Shown here: positions 53,030 to 62,079 of the stretch, piece after piece
How the letters are laid out: each line of letters opens with the position of its first letter
Numbering within the stretch: position 1 is the first letter of the stretch
Source of the DNA: Deltaproteobacteria bacterium
GTDB taxonomy: Bacteria; Desulfobacterota; Desulfobulbia; Desulfobulbales; Desulfurivibrionaceae
NCBI GenBank assembly: GCA_026388695.1
Contig: JAPLJH010000067.1
Coordinates: 18,969 to 82,968, forward strand
Length of the DNA stretch: 64,000 nt
Reading direction: 5' to 3'
The notes under the pieces: generated by a model
Databases searched by the model: none
Seen by the model: the letters and a program-made list of their open reading frames with translations, nothing else
What the model was told of the DNA's origin: nothing
Made by a program: the position numbers and the translations under genes

Positions 53030-53273
53030 CTACAGTTGCTCGATATTCTTCCTGAGCTGACCGATTTGCAGGCCCAGCGACACGCATTGTTTGCCGTCCA
53101 TGCATTCCTGCGCCTCGGACTCCTCCAAAAAGGTCTTGAGTTCGTGCTTGTCCTTCTTGAACAACCCAGGCCTTGTTCTGCTTGTCGTAATCAACCATAA
53201 GGTCGATACCGCAAGCGCCGATTTCCGGGAAAACCGCCTTGATCTTCTTGCACAGTTCTTCTTTAGTGTGCAT
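53030..53273 (-). pseudogene. Small conserved protein gene interrupted by a frameshift
   Basis: From the ATG at 53273 (AGGAGGA RBS) the frame encodes MHTKEELCKKIKAVFPEIGACGIDLMVDYDKQNKAWVV, then runs into unrelated residues. One base further (after g53159) a different frame encodes KKDKHELKTFLEESEAQE and then CMDGKQCVSLGLQIGQL up to TAG at 53030-53032, which fits the expected continuation. Comparable proteins I recall have VVDLKKD here, so about five bases appear missing. Sequencing error, true mutation or programmed frameshifting cannot be separated from one sequence. The product is a small cytosolic protein of unknown function. Confidence 0.7.
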
Positions 53274-53509
53274 GGCTTTTCCTCCTGTTGCCCGATTATT
53301 TCAATTTTCTTATTTTTTTAGTATAGGCATCCTGAAACTGGATGTAAAGAGGCCGGGAAATGGTTGTCCCAGGCTGCTTTGTCTGGCGGGCTTTGGGGGC
53401 TGAAGGCTCTTTCTCGCATACGAAAAAAAGCAATTGGTCTCGCCGCAGGGAAGATCCCGGAAGAGGAAGAGAATTCTGGTGGCCAGGTTGTTGTCCGCGC
53501 TTCCTTTTA

Positions 53510-54217
53510 TTACTGAAGAGCCTGGGCAATCTCCTGCTGCATGGCGTCGATAACGGCGATGGGATCAGCGGCTTTGGAGATGGGGCGGCCCACGACCACC
53601 TGATCGGCGCCGCTTGTGATAGCGCGGCCAGCGGTCATGATCCTGGTCTGATCGTCGGCGGTATCAAGAACATTGGCACCAGGCCTGATCCCCGGCGTGA
53701 CCAGTAGCAGCTTCTCGCCAAGCCCGTCGCGCAGGCGGGCTGCCTCAAGGCCGGAGGAAACCACCCCGTCGCAGCCCAGGTCCAATGCGCGTTTGGCCCG
53801 AAAATAAACCAAATCTTCGATGGACTGGGTCATACCCATGGCCCGCAGGTCTTCTTCGCCGAAACTGGTGAGCACGGTCACGGCCAGCAGCTTGATATCT
53901 CCTTTTTCCTCCAGGGCCGCCCGGATGATCGGATCGTTGCCGTGGACAGTGGCCAAGCTCACCCCGTGTTTCTTGAGTTGGGCCACGGCCAGCTTGACCG
54001 TCTCCGGGATATCAAAAAATTTGAGGTCCAGCATCACCTTGTGGCCCCGATCAACCAGCCAGTCAACGGTCTGGAACCAGTCGGCCATGAAAAGCTGGAG
54101 CCCAACTTTATAAAAGCCAAGATGGGACTCCGTTTTTTTCACCAGCTCCCTGGCCTGCTCCGGTGTTTCCACATCAAGGGCCAGGATGATCCGTTCTTTC
54201 AATGGAATATCTTTCAC
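53510..54217 (-). CDS. pyrF: Orotidine-5'-phosphate decarboxylase
   Basis: 235 residues from a GTG (AAGGAAAAGG upstream). Signature ILALDVETPEQAREL, the catalytic DLKFFDIPETV (Asp-Lys-x-x-Asp) near residue 65, and ITPGIRPGAN near 175. It makes UMP. Last gene in the order pyrG-kdsA-kdsC-lptC-pyrF (33 bp after lptC). The interval 53274-53509 downstream shows nothing. Confidence 0.94.
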   Translation of the reverse strand: MKDIPLKERIILALDVETPEQARELVKKTESHLGFYKVGLQLFMADWFQTVDWLVDRGHKVMLDLKFFDIPETVKLAVAQLKKHGVSLATVHGNDPIIRAALEEKGDIKLLAVTVLTSFGEEDLRAMGMTQSIEDLVYFRAKRALDLGCDGVVSSGLEAARLRDGLGEKLLLVTPGIRPGANVLDTADDQTRIMTAGRAITSGADQVVVGRPISKAADPIAVIDAMQQEIAQALQ

Positions 54218-54250
54218 GCGCTGCCTTTTCCTTTTTCCTTGTTACCCATC

Positions 54251-54820
54251 CTACTTGATATCAACCTTCACCCGACCGCTGACATCGTAGGAATCCTTCT
54301 GCATGTCATAGGCCATACCCTTGCCGTGAATGTCCATGCCTTTGCCGGTGACCTGCACCGGGGACGTGGTCGTGATCTTTCGGGCCTGATCATCATAGCT
54401 GAGACTGTCGGACTGAATCAGCATGCCATTCTCGGCCTGCACCTTGACACTGTTTCGCATGGTGAGGATTTTTTTCTTGCTGTTGTATTCGCCTTCCTGC
54501 CCGGTGATGACAAATCTGCGCTCGGCGTTTTTAAAAACCTGCGCCTCCACCGTTTCCATCTGCATTCTGTCCTGGTCTTCTCCGGCAAAAAGGTGCTTGG
54601 CCTGGATCTGCCAGTCCCGCACCCCGTTTTTCAACTGGGAAAACAAGACCCCCTCCATACTGAAACCTGCGCCTGTGGTCGTTGCCTGGGGCACGGCAAG
54701 ATTAGCAGCCAGACCGCCGTGCGGTAGCAGAACACTGGTGAACGCCCCGCCCCAAATCGGCCAGGAGAGCAGCAGAGCCACGGGCAACAGCCAAAGGATA
54801 TTTCGGTAGCCGGTCATCAT
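54251..54820 (-). CDS. lptC: LPS-export periplasmic protein LptC
   Basis: 189 residues with one N-terminal TM helix (NILWLLPVALLLSWPIWGGAF) and an LptC/LptA-like beta-jellyroll (FSMEGVLFSQLKNGVRDWQIQAKHL, FVITGQEGEYNSKKKILTMRNSVKV). It connects the LptBFG exporter with LptA. Its start overlaps the kdsC stop (ATGA). lptA is not in the window. Confidence 0.88.
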   Translation of the reverse strand: MMTGYRNILWLLPVALLLSWPIWGGAFTSVLLPHGGLAANLAVPQATTTGAGFSMEGVLFSQLKNGVRDWQIQAKHLFAGEDQDRMQMETVEAQVFKNAERRFVITGQEGEYNSKKKILTMRNSVKVQAENGMLIQSDSLSYDDQARKITTTSPVQVTGKGMDIHGKGMAYDMQKDSYDVSGRVKVDIK

Positions 54821-55461
54821 CGCAGATACCTCGTAAGCAGCTCTTCCCGCTGCCCCTTAGCCTCGATGATCAGCTCGCACAGCTCCCGCACCGCGCCTTT
54901 GCCCCCTTCCCGCCTGGTCACATAATGGGCAACCGCCTTGACCTCGGCCACGGCATCGGCCACCGTTACCGCCAACCCAACCCGGCTGAGCAGGGGCAAA
55001 TCAAGCCAGTCATCTCCCATGTAGGCGACCTGCTGGGGGATAAGTTTCTGGGCAGTGAGAATCTCAGAAAATGCCTCGATTTTGTTGCCTACCCCTTGAT
55101 AGAGGTGGGCCAGTTTCAGGTCCTGGGCCCGGCGTTCCACCGCCTCGGAGCGGCGGGCGGTGATGATGCCCACCTCAACCCCAGCCTCCCGCAAAAGACG
55201 GATGCCGAAGCCGTCCTTGATGTTAAAGGTCTTGAGCTCCGTGCCGGAATTGCCGTAGACAATAGAGCCGTCGGTGAGCACTCCGTCCACATCCAAAAGC
55301 AACAGACGGATTTCCTTGGCCAGCGGCAGGCAGTTACGCCAGACATAGCCGTGCTCGGCCTGCTCGGTGTGGGCCAAGGCCCGTTTCCGCAACCCCTCCA
55401 AAACCTCGCAGTCGGAAGGATATTGCCCGCCCGGAATGCCACAGGAACCAGTGTCGGTCAT
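54817..55461 (-). CDS. kdsC: Kdo-8-phosphate phosphatase
   Basis: 214 residues from the ATG at 55461 (4-nt overlap with kdsA); the frame is open further upstream into kdsA. HAD motifs are LLLLDVDGVLTDGSI, IITARRS and MGDDWLDLPLL. It produces Kdo for the LPS inner core. The N-terminal 50 residues before the HAD core are longer than in E. coli KdsC. Confidence 0.92.
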   Translation of the reverse strand: MTDTGSCGIPGGQYPSDCEVLEGLRKRALAHTEQAEHGYVWRNCLPLAKEIRLLLLDVDGVLTDGSIVYGNSGTELKTFNIKDGFGIRLLREAGVEVGIITARRSEAVERRAQDLKLAHLYQGVGNKIEAFSEILTAQKLIPQQVAYMGDDWLDLPLLSRVGLAVTVADAVAEVKAVAHYVTRREGGKGAVRELCELIIEAKGQREELLTRYLR

Positions 55462-56300
55462 AGCCCTGTCTCCCCAGCCTGACGCTGAATGAGGGTGTGA
55501 ATCTCCAGAAGATGGGCAAGCAACGGCTCCACCCCTTTGAGCGGCATAGAGTTTGGTCCGTCGCACAGGGCCTTGGCCGGATCAGGGTGAATCTCCATGA
55601 ACATCCCATCGATCCCGGCTGCCACTGCGGCCCGGGCCAAGGTGGGGATAAACTCGCGCTGCCCGCCGGAGCTGCCCCCTGCCCCACCGGGAAGCTGGAC
55701 GCTGTGGGTCGCATCGTAGATAACCGGGCAGCCAAAAGAGCGCATCACCGGCAGGGAGCGCATATCAACAACCAGATTATTGTAGCCAAAGGTAGTGCCC
55801 CGCTCCATGAGCATCAGCCGGTTTTTGGCCACCGCATTGATCTTGTTCACTGCATTGCGCATATCCCAAGGCGAGACAAACTGGCCTTTTTTGAGACTCA
55901 CCACCTTGCCGCTTTTGGCCGCCGCCACCAACAGATCGGTCTGGCGGCAAAGAAAAGCCGGAATCTGCAAGACATCCAAGACCTCGGCGGCTGGCCTCAC
56001 CTGGGCCACCTCATGCACATCGGAAACCACCGGCACGCCAAAGTCCTGCCGGATATCGGCCAAAATCCGCAGACCCTCGGCCAGGCCAGGGCCACGGAAG
56101 GAATCAAGCGAGGTCCGGTTGGCCTTGTCAAAAGAGGCCTTGAACATGTAGGAAATGCCCAGTCTGGCGCAAATCTCTTTAAGACCAGCGGCGACCTCGC
56201 GGCACAGTTCAGCCGATTCGATAACGCATGGCCCGCCGATCAATAAAAAAGGCCGGTTGGGACCGACCTCAAAAAAATCTGGGATACGAACAGACTCCAC
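55458..56300 (-). CDS. kdsA: Kdo-8-phosphate synthase
   Basis: 280 residues, starting at GTG (AAGGAG 7 nt upstream). Characteristic GGPCVIESAELC near residue 23, FKASFDKANRTSLDSFRGPG and the C-terminal IPTLARAAVAAGIDGMFMEIHPDP. It condenses PEP with arabinose-5-phosphate. Position next to pyrG and kdsC matches the common arrangement in Desulfobacterota. Confidence 0.95.
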   Translation of the reverse strand: MESVRIPDFFEVGPNRPFLLIGGPCVIESAELCREVAAGLKEICARLGISYMFKASFDKANRTSLDSFRGPGLAEGLRILADIRQDFGVPVVSDVHEVAQVRPAAEVLDVLQIPAFLCRQTDLLVAAAKSGKVVSLKKGQFVSPWDMRNAVNKINAVAKNRLMLMERGTTFGYNNLVVDMRSLPVMRSFGCPVIYDATHSVQLPGGAGGSSGGQREFIPTLARAAVAAGIDGMFMEIHPDPAKALCDGPNSMPLKGVEPLLAHLLEIHTLIQRQAGETGL

Positions 56301-56345
56301 TTTCGTTCTCCTTATTTGGACGACAGAAAACTCGCCGCAACCGCC

Positions 56346-58001
56346 TTAAAGACCGGCGTTCGTGAGGGCAGCCTTGATAAAATCTTTGAACAAAGGATGC
56401 GGCTTCATGGGGCCAGACTTGAATTCCGGATGGAACTGGCAGCCCAGAAACCATGGATGGTCCGGCAGCTCAACAATCTCCACCAGCTTCTCGTCCGGCG
56501 ATGTGCCGCTGATGATAAGACCATTTTTCACCAACTCATCCTTGAAGATGTTGTTGAATTCATAGCGATGCCGATGCCGTTCTTCTATCTGGTCTGTGCC
56601 ATAGGCCTTGTGGGCAAAGGAACCCGCCACCATTTTGCAGGGGTAAGCCCCCAGCCGCAGGGTGCCGCCCAGAGCGGTGGATTCATCACGGATCTGGATC
56701 TTGCCGGTACGGTAATCAAACCACTCCTTGATGAAGTAGATGACCGGATGCTTGGTCAACTGGTTGAACTCGGTGCTGTCCGCGTCCTTCATCTTAGCGA
56801 TATGCCTGGCGAACTCGATCACCGCCAGCTGCATGCCGAGGCAGATGCCGAAATAGGGGATTTTCTTCTCCCTGGCAAAGGTCACGGCCTGGATCTTGCC
56901 CGCCACCCCGCGACTGCCGAAGCCGCCCGGCACCAGCACCCCGTGGCACCCGGCCAGCAGACCCTCGGCTCCCTTGTCTTCAATCTCCTCGGCGCTCACA
57001 TAGCGGAGCCGCACCTTGGCCTCATTGGCCACGGCCCCATGCACCAGGGCTTCGTGCAGGCTTTTGTATGACTCGGTCAAATCGACGTATTTGCCGATGA
57101 TGCCGATCTCCACTTCGCGTTTCGGATGTTTGACCTTCTCGACCAGCTCCTGCCAAGCGTCCAGACGCGGCGATCCGGTCCAGATATTGAGCTTGTTGAG
57201 GATGATGTCATCGAGCCCCTCGGCGTGGAAACAGAGCGGCACCTCGTAGATATTCTCCACGTCGCGGGCCGTGATCACCGCCTCTTTCTCCACGTTGCAG
57301 AACAGGGAAATCTTGGCCTTCAGCTCGTTACTTAGCAGGCCTTCCGTACGGCAGAGCAGGATATCCGGCTGGATGCCGATGGCCCGCAACTCTTTCACAC
57401 TATGCTGGGTGGGCTTGGTCTTTACCTCGCCTGCGGTCTTGATGTAGGGGACCCAGGTAACATGGATATACAGGGAGTTTTCCCGACCCACATCGGTGCG
57501 GAACTGACGGATCGCTTCCAGAAAGGGCAGCCCCTCGATATCGCCGATAGTGCCGCCAATCTCAATGATGGCCACATCCACCTCGCCTTCAAACTGGAGG
57601 ATGGCCGCCTTGATCTCGTCGGTGATATGCGGGATCACCTGCACGGTGCCGCCCAGGTACTCGCCGCGCCGCTCCTTGCTGATTACCGAATGATAGATAC
57701 GGCCCGAGGTGTAGTTGTTGCGCTGCCCCAAGGCCACGGAAGTGTATCGCTCGTAATGGCCCAAATCAAGATCGGTCTCCGCCCCATCATCGGTAACATA
57801 CACCTCGCCGTGCTGAAAGGGGTTCATGGTGCCGGGATCCACGTTGATGTATGGGTCCAGCTTCTGAAAGGTGATGGACAGCCCGCGGCTCTCAAGCAGA
57901 GCGCCGATAGACGCGGCTGCCAGCCCTTTTCCCAGGGAAGAGAGAACGCCGCCAGTGATAAAAATGAACTTGGTACGATGGGTCTGATTTGTAGTTTTCA
58001 T
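56346..58001 (-). CDS. pyrG: CTP synthase
   Basis: 551 residues. Synthetase domain with [20 protein letters not shown] at the N-terminus; class I glutaminase domain with the catalytic Cys in [13 protein letters not shown] and the His-Glu in [11 protein letters not shown]. It supplies CTP for Kdo activation and for nucleic acids. First gene of the pyrG-kdsA-kdsC-lptC-pyrF operon. Confidence 0.96.
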   Translation of the reverse strand: MKTTNQTHRTKFIFITGGVLSSLGKGLAAASIGALLESRGLSITFQKLDPYINVDPGTMNPFQHGEVYVTDDGAETDLDLGHYERYTSVALGQRNNYTSGRIYHSVISKERRGEYLGGTVQVIPHITDEIKAAILQFEGEVDVAIIEIGGTIGDIEGLPFLEAIRQFRTDVGRENSLYIHVTWVPYIKTAGEVKTKPTQHSVKELRAIGIQPDILLCRTEGLLSNELKAKISLFCNVEKEAVITARDVENIYEVPLCFHAEGLDDIILNKLNIWTGSPRLDAWQELVEKVKHPKREVEIGIIGKYVDLTESYKSLHEALVHGAVANEAKVRLRYVSAEEIEDKGAEGLLAGCHGVLVPGGFGSRGVAGKIQAVTFAREKKIPYFGICLGMQLAVIEFARHIAKMKDADSTEFNQLTKHPVIYFIKEWFDYRTGKIQIRDESTALGGTLRLGAYPCKMVAGSFAHKAYGTDQIEERHRHRYEFNNIFKDELVKNGLIISGTSPDEKLVEIVELPDHPWFLGCQFHPEFKSGPMKPHPLFKDFIKAALTNAGL

Positions 58002-58208
58002 AAAATGGCGCCGGTCTCATAGAAATAGGGGGAAAAACACGGTGGATGACTCTCAACATGTGCAACACAGCCCGATACAATCAGGCCGCATTACATTCCC
58101 ATCAAAATACAGTATCCGGGCCTCTTTTGTCCAAGAGAAAATGCCCATCCCGACAAGAGAAATTACCGAAGACCTTCAGGCAAAGCCAACGCGGTGGGGA
58201 AAGGATCA

Positions 58209-58697
58209 TCACAAAATTTTTGCCCAATCCGCTATTGTCTTTTTTTTCTCCACCGAGAAATCTTTATGTACCTGTTCGTGCAACCAACGAAGCGACTTTG
58301 CTCTTAATTGGTTTCGCATTAACTCTTCTGCTTCTTGCATGACCACCTTTATCAGACACGGACACTTGTCCGTAAACACACTAGGATCGTTGACAAAGAT
58401 ATTTTTTTTGCGAATTTCCGCACATTGAAAAAACCAAGAAGCCCCCTCAATTGCCTCAATAACATCCCAAAAGGAGATATCTTCAGCCTTTTTTGCCAAC
58501 TTGTAGCCCCCATTAGCACCAGCAATGGATCGGCAGATTCCTGCTTTTCGAAGTTTTGCAAAAACCTTGGAGAGATAGCTTTCTGTGATCCCGTTTAACC
58601 TGGCTATTTCTTTGATTCCAATGGTTTTATGCTCAGGAAGATCGATCAGGTAAAAGAGCGAATGAAACGCATACTCAACCCCAATACTGAATTGCAT
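58209..58697 (-). CDS. Rrf2-family iron-sulfur or redox-sensing regulator
   Basis: 162 residues. Winged HTH (GIKEIARLNGITESYLSKVFAKLRKAGICRSI followed by GANGGYKLAKKAEDISFWDVI) and a cysteine set C92, C112, C114 in the CAEIRKKN...CPC region, similar to [2Fe-2S]-binding members though the spacing differs from IscR and NsrR. It is divergent from the FMN-binding protein gene and likely represses it and itself through the palindrome at 58785-58804. Confidence 0.85.
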   Translation of the reverse strand: MQFSIGVEYAFHSLFYLIDLPEHKTIGIKEIARLNGITESYLSKVFAKLRKAGICRSIAGANGGYKLAKKAEDISFWDVIEAIEGASWFFQCAEIRKKNIFVNDPSVFTDKCPCLIKVVMQEAEELMRNQLRAKSLRWLHEQVHKDFSVEKKKTIADWAKIL

Positions 58698-58754
58698 CTT
58701 TTATCCCCTCCTATAATTTTGACCGCTACAATAGCCTCTCTCAACAAAAATGGG

Positions 58755-58783
58755 TTGACTTATCTCGCAAGATTTCATAAATC
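58755..58783 (+). promoter_or_regulatory. Promoter of the FMN-binding protein gene
   Basis: TTGACT (58755-58760) and TAAATC (58778-58783) with 17 nt between, just ahead of the operator palindrome at 58785. Confidence 0.55.
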
Positions 58784-58784
58784 T

Positions 58785-58804
58785 ATATCGTAGATACACG
58801 ATAT
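58785..58804. promoter_or_regulatory. Palindromic operator, probable Rrf2 site
   Basis: ATATCGT-AGATAC-ACGATAT, 7-bp perfect arms with a 6-bp centre, lying at the expected transcription start of the FMN-binding protein gene and 88 bp from the Rrf2 start codon. Confidence 0.65.
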
Positions 58805-58835
58805 CCATAATAAACTCCAGCAAAGAGGCTTACGC

Positions 58836-59207
58836 ATGTTCACAGACAAATTTTTGGAAGTAATCAGTACAGAAGGTGTTGTTTCCATCGTTTCATGCGC
58901 TGACAATGAGGCCCATGTCGTAAACACTTGGAATACCTACCTTGTAAAACCCAATGATGGCAGGCTGTTGATTCCTGCCTGGGCGATGCGAAAGACTGAG
59001 AAAAAAATACTCAAGAATGACAAAGTGCTGCTGACTGTTGGGAGCAAAAAAGTAACTGGGCGCAATGGCTTAGGCGCGGGATTTCTGATTGAAGGAACAG
59101 CAAAATTTATATCTTCGGGCTCAGAATTCGACATGATGAAAGCTAAATTTTCCTTTTTAACCCGTGTTCTTGAAGTTACCGTAACCTCGATCAAACAAAC
59201 ACTTTGA
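58836..59207 (+). CDS. FMN-binding protein (Desulfovibrio FMN-bp type)
   Basis: 123 residues of the pyridoxamine-phosphate-oxidase-like split-barrel fold. The layout FLEVISTEGVVSIVSCADNEAHVVNTWNTYL, KTEKKILKNDKVLLTVGSKKV, GRNGLGAGFLIEGTAKF and VTVTSIKQTL closely follows the 122-residue FMN-binding protein of Desulfovibrio vulgaris as I remember it. It probably carries FMN as a small electron-transfer protein. It is under an apparent Rrf2 operator. Confidence 0.88.
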   Translation: MFTDKFLEVISTEGVVSIVSCADNEAHVVNTWNTYLVKPNDGRLLIPAWAMRKTEKKILKNDKVLLTVGSKKVTGRNGLGAGFLIEGTAKFISSGSEFDMMKAKFSFLTRVLEVTVTSIKQTL

Positions 59208-59232
59208 AGTGTTAAGGCTGCACGTCTAAGTG

Positions 59233-59263
59233 AATAGGGGATTATTCTGGGCTACCCCCTATT
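59233..59263 (+). terminator. Terminator after the FMN-binding protein gene
   Basis: AATAGGGG pairs with CCCCTATT (8 bp, loop 15 nt) and is followed by a T-rich tail (TCTCTTTTCC). Confidence 0.6.
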
Positions 59264-59298
59264 TCTCTTTTCCCGTTTCCACTCATTTTGTTGCCTTA

Positions 59299-59790
59299 TT
59301 ATTTAGCTAATATAGCGAAGATTTCTACGAAGATGACCAACTGACATATGTAGATCATCACTAGCCCAGAAGCTGCTTGGAGTATGGCAAGGGAAGTTCG
59401 GCCTGCCTCCCATAGGGTGCGCGGGTAATAGGCCCGGACCTCAGGAAATCTGTCCTTTTCGCAATTCCCAATGGGAATTCCATAAACACCCCTGGTAAGA
59501 ATGATCCATAACACGGAAAAACCAAGCATCGGGAGACGTAGTGGGCCTTTCTTGGCCCATGCCGCGAAATGAAAGCCCCACTGATTCGGCAGGTCGGTCA
59601 TCGAGTAGATGAGCAGCACAACAAAGGTCAGAGGGGCCGCCGCCCAAGCAGCGGCCATCCACGGCACATACGCCTTTTGAGTGAGCAGCACCTTGGGGGG
59701 CGTGGATTCCGGGGGAACGTCTAATTCCTTCCCCGCCATGTCTCCATTCCCAAGCGCATGCTCCCTTCTGCTTTCTTCTTTATCCACCAT
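59299..59790 (-). CDS. Membrane protein, paralogue A of a tandem pair
   Basis: 163 residues from the ATG at 59790 (MVDKEESRREHAL); the frame is open upstream through the sister gene but those residues do not belong. Three hydrophobic stretches; the middle LPNQWGFHFAAWAKKGPLRLP resembles the LPxxxxxHF segment of DUF1648/SdpI-type proteins, a tentative link. The C-terminal EVRAYYPRTLWEAGRTSLAILQAASGL is shared with the upstream paralogue. Function unknown. Confidence 0.7.
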   Translation of the reverse strand: MVDKEESRREHALGNGDMAGKELDVPPESTPPKVLLTQKAYVPWMAAAWAAAPLTFVVLLIYSMTDLPNQWGFHFAAWAKKGPLRLPMLGFSVLWIILTRGVYGIPIGNCEKDRFPEVRAYYPRTLWEAGRTSLAILQAASGLVMIYICQLVIFVEIFAILAK

Positions 59791-59825
59791 TCTCTTCCCC
59801 TTTCTCCTTGTTGCACCCGCCGATG

Positions 59826-60317
59826 TTACTTGAAAAAGAAATTCCAGGTTTCTGTATAAATGAGCATCTGCACTAGGTAAATCTTCGCCAAAAGCAAGGC
59901 CGCGTGGAGTAAGGCGAGAGAAGTTCGATCTCTGTCCCTTGGAGTTCTTGGGTAATAGGCCAGAACCTCCGGAAGCATTCTCCTCGCTGGGGTCCCAAAG
60001 GGTACTCCATAAACAATCCTTCTCAGGATATAGACTAACAACGCACAACCAATCGTCGGGATTCTCAGCGGGCCTGTCCTGGTCCATGCCGCAATATAGA
60101 AGCCCCATTGGTCCGGCAGGCTTGATCTCGAGTAAACAACCATTGCTATTAAAGTCAGGGGGGCCGCACCGTAAGCCACAAACAGCCAAGGCCCAAGATC
60201 TCTTCTGGAGAGCAGCACCTTTGGGGGCGGCAATTCCGAGGAAATGCCTAATTCATTTTCCGTAACGTCTCCATCCCAAATCGAAGGCTCCCTTCGATTT
60301 TCTTCCTCACCCACCAT
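59826..60317 (-). CDS. Membrane protein, paralogue B of a tandem pair
   Basis: 163 residues from the ATG at 60317 (AAGGAG 7 nt upstream), the same length as paralogue A, with matching blocks PPPKVLLSRRDLGPW, LPDQWGFYIAAWTRTGPLRIP and EVLAYYPRTPRDRDRTSLALLHAA. It ends 35 bp before the start of A, so the two form a tandem duplication, probably co-transcribed. The gap 60318-60546 upstream shows no other gene. Confidence 0.72.
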   Translation of the reverse strand: MVGEEENRREPSIWDGDVTENELGISSELPPPKVLLSRRDLGPWLFVAYGAAPLTLIAMVVYSRSSLPDQWGFYIAAWTRTGPLRIPTIGCALLVYILRRIVYGVPFGTPARRMLPEVLAYYPRTPRDRDRTSLALLHAALLLAKIYLVQMLIYTETWNFFFK

Positions 60318-60546
60318 GCTCTTTCTCCTTACTCCACCAAGTGTCATCATGCATACCCGCACCCCTAACCCAAAAAAGCATTGCACAAGGTGTAAAGAAA
60401 TCTCCTCCGATTGTCAAAGATTTTCGGCCATCATGAACCATGGCTTTATTGTGGATATTTTCTCATTGCTCCGCGACAAGGCGTGGTCATAATCTTCCTT
60501 TCTCTATACAATTGCGGCTTGTTGCCCTTGCCGCAAATAAGGTAGT

Positions 60547-62079
60547 ATGGCGAAAACATTCGTCAAGCCTGAGGATACAGATTCCGCCATGCCGCTTCGC
60601 CGCAACATAAAAACCCACGCCATTCTGGCGTTTCTCTGCCTACTGGTTGTGGCTCCGCTCGGCTGCAAGGGAGACAAGGCCCCAGAAAAACCCGTTGCTC
60701 AAGAAACTCCGACCCGTAAGTCTGGCTGCCAAAGCTGCCACCCGGAGGTCCGGCTCGACGCCAGCCACAACCTCGCCTGCACCGACTGCCATGGAGGTAG
60801 CCCGACAGGAACAACACAGGAACAGGCCCACGCCGGACTCATCACCCGACCAGCCCATCCTGACCAGATGCAGAAGGCCTGCGGCACATGCCATACCCGC
60901 CAAGTGAACGAGATTACCGCTTCGCTGCATTTCACGGCAAGAAACGAGGTCAATGCCGTCCGCACTGCCTTTGGCGCCCAAGCCCCCCTTGCTTCACTTG
61001 CGGAAATCCCGGTCCTCGGGACAATCACTTCCCCCCTTGACCTTGCCGACGATCTGCTCCGCCGCCGCTGCCTGCGGTGCCATGTGTACACCTCCGGCGA
61101 TGGCTACCCGGAAACGGTGCGGGGCACGGGCTGCGCCGCCTGTCATCTCGCCTACGGCAACGGCAAGATGACCAGCCATGCCTTCAACAAATCCCCGGCA
61201 GACAGCCAGTGCCTGCACTGCCATTACGGCAACTTCGTGGGTGCCGACTATTATGGCCGCTTTGAGCACGACTTCAACCAAGAGTACCGCACCCCCTACC
61301 GCACCGATGGCGCGGAAACCCGGCCCTATGGAGTCGAGTACCACCAGTTGGCCCCGGACATCCACCAGCAGAAAGGGATGGCCTGCATCGATTGTCACAG
61401 CGGGGCGGAACTCATGGGCGGACACAGCGCGGCCAAAGGCACAAGCCCGGCCATCACCTGTCTTTCCTGCCACGGCTGGCGCAAAGGCCTGCCCATGCCC
61501 CTGAGCAATCTCCAGGTTGAGGCAGGTCAACTTGTCCTCACCACCCGGCTCACCGGCAAAAAGCTCATGGTGCCCCAGCTTGTCCACCCAGCCCACAGGC
61601 AGTACGAAAAAAAGGCCCATTGCACCGTGTGCCACAGCCAGTGGTCCTTTAACGACCAGGGCACCCATCTGCTCCGCACCGATACCCCCGAACATCCCGC
61701 CTGGGCCAGACTCAGTGTGCAAGGCAGCCGCGAGGTGGAGGATCAGCTCAACAACCCCACCCCACAAGCCCCTTCCCTGCGGGACAAGATCACGGGAGCG
61801 TCAAGCCAAAGCCTCTGGCTCAAGGGCTACGAGCTGCGCCGCTGGGAAAGCCCCCTGATCGGCGTTGGCCCAGACGGCAGGCTCCAGATCTTCCGGCCCA
61901 TTCTGGACCTGCACCTGTCCATGACTGACACAAATAACAAGGTCATCTTCGACAACGTGGGCGTGACGCCTCAGCAACAGCGCTATCGTCCCTACACCCC
62001 CCACACCGTTGGCAAGGCCGGGGCGTTCTTCAGTGAACGGCTCAAGCCCAACCTCCCCATCGAGACCAAACATGAATAG
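60547..62079 (+). CDS. Nine-heme c-type cytochrome lipoprotein
   Basis: 510 residues with nine C-x-x-C-H heme sites (CQSCH, CTDCH, CGTCH, CLRCH, CAACH, CLHCH, CIDCH, CLSCH, CTVCH), all in the first two-thirds. The N-terminal TM segment ends in VAPLGCKGDK, a lipobox with Cys as the acylated residue, so the protein is a periplasmic-facing or outer-membrane lipoprotein. The C-terminal 130 residues have no heme sites. The ATG at 60589 (MPLRRNI) is an equally plausible start and leaves a more compact signal. It probably moves electrons in anaerobic respiration. Followed, with overlap, by rlpA. Confidence 0.85.
   Translation: MAKTFVKPEDTDSAMPLRRNIKTHAILAFLCLLVVAPLGCKGDKAPEKPVAQETPTRKSGCQSCHPEVRLDASHNLACTDCHGGSPTGTTQEQAHAGLITRPAHPDQMQKACGTCHTRQVNEITASLHFTARNEVNAVRTAFGAQAPLASLAEIPVLGTITSPLDLADDLLRRRCLRCHVYTSGDGYPETVRGTGCAACHLAYGNGKMTSHAFNKSPADSQCLHCHYGNFVGADYYGRFEHDFNQEYRTPYRTDGAETRPYGVEYHQLAPDIHQQKGMACIDCHSGAELMGGHSAAKGTSPAITCLSCHGWRKGLPMPLSNLQVEAGQLVLTTRLTGKKLMVPQLVHPAHRQYEKKAHCTVCHSQWSFNDQGTHLLRTDTPEHPAWARLSVQGSREVEDQLNNPTPQAPSLRDKITGASSQSLWLKGYELRRWESPLIGVGPDGRLQIFRPILDLHLSMTDTNNKVIFDNVGVTPQQQRYRPYTPHTVGKAGAFFSERLKPNLPIETKHE

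Noticed and set aside
53296..53529. Open frame downstream of pyrF
   Set aside because: No RBS, no recognisable family, Arg/Pro/Gln-rich shadow.
59791..60189. Upstream extension giving a 296-residue version of membrane paralogue A
   Set aside because: The extra residues are an out-of-frame reading of paralogue B; the true start at 59790 has the same MV(D/G)(K/E)E start as paralogue B.
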